This document shows positions 62,284 to 64,000 of a DNA stretch of 64,000 nucleotides, in pieces (position 1 is the first letter of the stretch; every line of letters begins with the position of its first letter). Source of the stretch: an uncultured Clostridia bacterium (GTDB lineage: Bacteria > Bacillota > Clostridia > Saccharofermentanales > Saccharofermentanaceae); contig CALEFT010000046.1 of the NCBI GenBank assembly GCA_937876985.1, positions 15,012 through 79,011 of the forward strand, written 5' to 3'. The notes beneath the pieces are model-generated. The model was given only the letters and a program-made list of their open reading frames with translations. It had not been told where the DNA came from and did not search any database. The translations under genes were made by a program, and so were the position numbers.

Positions 62284-63057
62284 ATGAAAGTTTTACTACT
62301 CGCAGCAGGATACGCTACAAGGCTATATCCTCTCACAGAGAATATGCCTAAGTCACTCTTGCCACTTGGCAAGAAGTTGATCATCGATTACATAATCGAA
62401 TCCATTGACGAACTAGACGAAGTAACAGAGATTATTCTAATTTCAAATTCCAAATTCGCTAATCAATTCACGGACTGGGCTAATAGCCACAAGGAAGAGA
62501 GAGAATCTTCCTCGAAGGCACCAATCTCCATCTTAGACGACGGAACAAACTCACCTGACAACATGAGAGGTGCTATTGGAGATATTCTTTTCGCGATGGG
62601 CGAGAAAGAAATTAACGAAGATATTTGCATAATGGCTGGTGACAACATCTTCACATACAAGCTTTCAGACATGTACGACTTCTACAAGAAGTGCGGCGCA
62701 GACACACTCGTAGCGATTCATGTACCTGAGAAGCACCAGCTCCAAAGACTTGCGGTTGCGGTACTTTCCGAAGAAGAAGGCAAGGAGGGATTGGTTCTCG
62801 ACATGGAAGAAAAGCCAGAAGAACCGAAGTCCAACTGGGGCATCTACGCCACATACTTCTACAAGAAGGAAACCTTGCCACTATTTACTGAATACATTAA
62901 TGAAGGAAACTCACCTGATGCTCCGGGAAGATTCCCTGCTTGGCTCTACAAGAGGCAACCAGTGTATGCTTTCAAGGCAAACGGCAGCTGTATCGACATT
63001 GGAACACTAGATAATTATGAAGCTATCTGCAAGGATTTTGAGAACAAGGATGCGTAA
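62284..63057 (+). CDS. Sugar nucleotidyltransferase
   Basis: 257 residues. MKVLLLAAGYATRLYPLTENMPKSLLPLGKKLIIDY is the NTP-transferase signature (GxGxRL-like with the PKSLLPL loop), IMAGDN is the metal-binding Asp motif, and GRFPAWLYKRQPVYAFKANG the acceptor side. It activates a sugar-1-phosphate with UTP, CTP or dTTP for envelope polysaccharides. GGGAAGG lies nine bases before the ATG. The 3' end overlaps the VanY-like gene. Confidence 0.88.
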   Translation: MKVLLLAAGYATRLYPLTENMPKSLLPLGKKLIIDYIIESIDELDEVTEIILISNSKFANQFTDWANSHKEERESSSKAPISILDDGTNSPDNMRGAIGDILFAMGEKEINEDICIMAGDNIFTYKLSDMYDFYKKCGADTLVAIHVPEKHQLQRLAVAVLSEEEGKEGLVLDMEEKPEEPKSNWGIYATYFYKKETLPLFTEYINEGNSPDAPGRFPAWLYKRQPVYAFKANGSCIDIGTLDNYEAICKDFENKDA

Positions 63058-63931
63058 ATCTCGACTTCTGCATTTTTTGACGACAATCACAATGCTCACC
63101 TTAGTTATGGTGGGCATTTGTTCGTGTGACAAGAAGGATGATAATATAACCACCAATCCAGAAAACTTATCAAGCAATAGTTCTGCTACCGAGACGACAC
63201 TAGCGCCAACAAGCACATCAACCCCTGTGCCTACAAATACATCTACACCAACTCCTACACCGACTCCAACTCCAATTTATGTCGAGCCTATAATGGAAAA
63301 CGAGATTTGGTATGGAAATTTTGTTGACCCAAGATCAGTTCGTGCACAAATCATCGAGAACCCAGACGATATCACTGCACTTGTAAATAAATACTTTTCA
63401 TTGCCACTTGATTATGAGCCGGAAGACCTTGTAGAAGCACCTTATTCTTTTAATCAAATGCTTCGTGAGGAGGCTTGTGATGCTTGGATTTTAATGCACG
63501 ACGCTTGTCTCGAAGCTACTGGCAGTGAAGTTATCCTCTTATCAGGATATAGAAGTGCAAGCACACAGCAAACACTTTTCTTAAATTCAGTAAGCAGACG
63601 CGGAGTCGAATTCGCATGCCAGAAAAACGCTTGGGAGGGACGCTCCGAACATCAGCTAGGACTAGCACTCGACTTAGTTCCAGCAGGATATTCTTCAATC
63701 GTAGACCCTTTTGACGAGACTACCGTTGGGGCTTGGATTGTTGAGCACTGTTATGAGTACGGTTTCATTTTACGATATCCAGGTGAATTCTCAGACGAGA
63801 CTGGATATGGCGACGAATCTTGGCACTTCCGCTATGTCGGAATTGAACTTGCAACCTATCTAACCGAGAACAATATGTCGCTAGAAGCTTACTATGGCGT
63901 AGAACAGGTTATTCCAGGATATGATGAATAA
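63050..63931 (+). CDS. VanY-type D-alanyl-D-alanine carboxypeptidase lipoprotein
   Basis: About 293 residues from MRKSRLLHFLTTITM; the ATG overlaps the end of the nucleotidyltransferase gene by eight bases. A hydrophobic signal ends at ICSC, a probable lipobox. A Thr/Pro repeat linker (TPVPTNTSTPTPTPTPTP, about 50-70) leads to the peptidase M15B domain: LLSGYRSASTQQ, SEHQLGLALDLV (zinc His and Asp) and ESWHFRYVG (third ligand). It trims D-Ala from peptidoglycan stems. As no other van gene is near, this is housekeeping rather than resistance. Confidence 0.9.
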   Translation: MRKSRLLHFLTTITMLTLVMVGICSCDKKDDNITTNPENLSSNSSATETTLAPTSTSTPVPTNTSTPTPTPTPTPIYVEPIMENEIWYGNFVDPRSVRAQIIENPDDITALVNKYFSLPLDYEPEDLVEAPYSFNQMLREEACDAWILMHDACLEATGSEVILLSGYRSASTQQTLFLNSVSRRGVEFACQKNAWEGRSEHQLGLALDLVPAGYSSIVDPFDETTVGAWIVEHCYEYGFILRYPGEFSDETGYGDESWHFRYVGIELATYLTENNMSLEAYYGVEQVIPGYDE

Positions 63932-63946
63932 CTGATAACGCCTAGT

Positions 63947-63996
63947 TCAGCAAGAAGTTCATCAAAACAGGGCTTCCTGGGTGAACTTTCTGCTGA
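63947..63996. repeat. Imperfect 15-bp inverted repeat at the window end
   Basis: TCAGCAAGAAGTTCA and TGAACTTTCTGCTGA are near-perfect inverse copies around a 20-base centre with AGGGCTTCCTGGG. Flanking CTGATAAC occurs on both sides. It may be the terminator of the VanY-like gene; any T-run lies beyond the window. Confidence 0.6.
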
Positions 63997-64000
63997 TAAC

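Noticed and set aside
54203..63931. Vancomycin-resistance cluster (Ddl plus VanY-like protein)
   Set aside because: The genes are 8 kb apart on opposite strands, and no vanH, vanX, vanS or vanR is nearby; both fit ordinary peptidoglycan metabolism.
1..64000. tRNA, rRNA, prophage or insertion-sequence genes
   Set aside because: No cloverleaf ending in CCA, rRNA stretch, phage structural gene or transposase was recognised by reading; a tRNA or RNA scan was not run.

Overview
The window reads as chromosomal DNA of a low-to-mid GC Gram-positive anaerobe of class Clostridia (Bacillota). The evidence is a complete S10-spc-alpha ribosomal protein locus ending in ECF-transporter ATPases, Zn-ribbon forms of S14, S4, L36, L24 and adenylate kinase, a Veg protein next to ispE, strong AGGAGG ribosome-binding sites, SigA-type promoters, and formate-tetrahydrofolate ligase. 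A GH1 beta-glucosidase, an orphan sugar-importer ATPase and a secreted protein with a cellulose-binding-like domain suggest a plant-polymer or gut/rumen habitat. I cannot fix the genus.

Layout. Positions 1-18,630 (minus strand): rpsJ to rplQ in the usual order with nothing missing, then a fused EcfA1-EcfA2 gene and the start of ecfT at the window edge. Structured leader regions precede rpsJ (with an attenuator-like terminator) and rpsM. Positions 18,680-24,957 (minus): a PucR/CdaR-type regulator, ftsE with a long acidic tail, ftsX, an M23 peptidoglycan hydrolase, a methyltransferase and hslO; ftsE, ftsX and the hydrolase form a cell-separation module. Positions 25,158-25,574: six 37-bp palindromes about 74 bp apart. 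Positions 25,694-32,278: an MsmX-like ATPase, then argC-argB-argD-argF-GNAT on the plus strand behind paired ArgR-type boxes; argJ is absent. Positions 32,292-42,064: ispE, veg, fhs, a beta-lactamase-fold protein that has lost its catalytic motifs, a DivIC/FtsB protein, a small-RNA candidate, a cytoplasmic metzincin-like protein, a zinc-ribbon plus HD protein, a PfkB kinase and a glycerophosphodiesterase. Positions 42,085-47,860: GH1 beta-glucosidase, then a segment bounded by a 19-bp direct repeat that carries a lipoprotein and a 1,049-residue secreted protein (CBM2-like, type 3 repeats, caspase/CHAT-like C-terminus). Positions 48,071-64,000: two COG0523 GTPases (one fused to a YcgQ-like domain, one with a large histidine cluster), a MATE exporter, a dCMP deaminase, a BaiN-type flavoprotein, Ddl, a GT-C-like membrane protein, an EF-G paralogue, a zinc-ribbon coiled-coil protein, a nucleotidyltransferase and a VanY-type carboxypeptidase.

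The most unusual signals are dispersed repeats. A 10-bp core, GCTTTTCGAG, occurs at least 11 times, mostly between genes and usually followed by a purine tract. It is accompanied by the TACGATAA palindrome family, which forms the array at 25.2-25.6 kb and recurs in degraded form at both ends of the 43.7-47.9 kb segment. No tRNA, rRNA, CRISPR-Cas, transposase or prophage gene was recognised.
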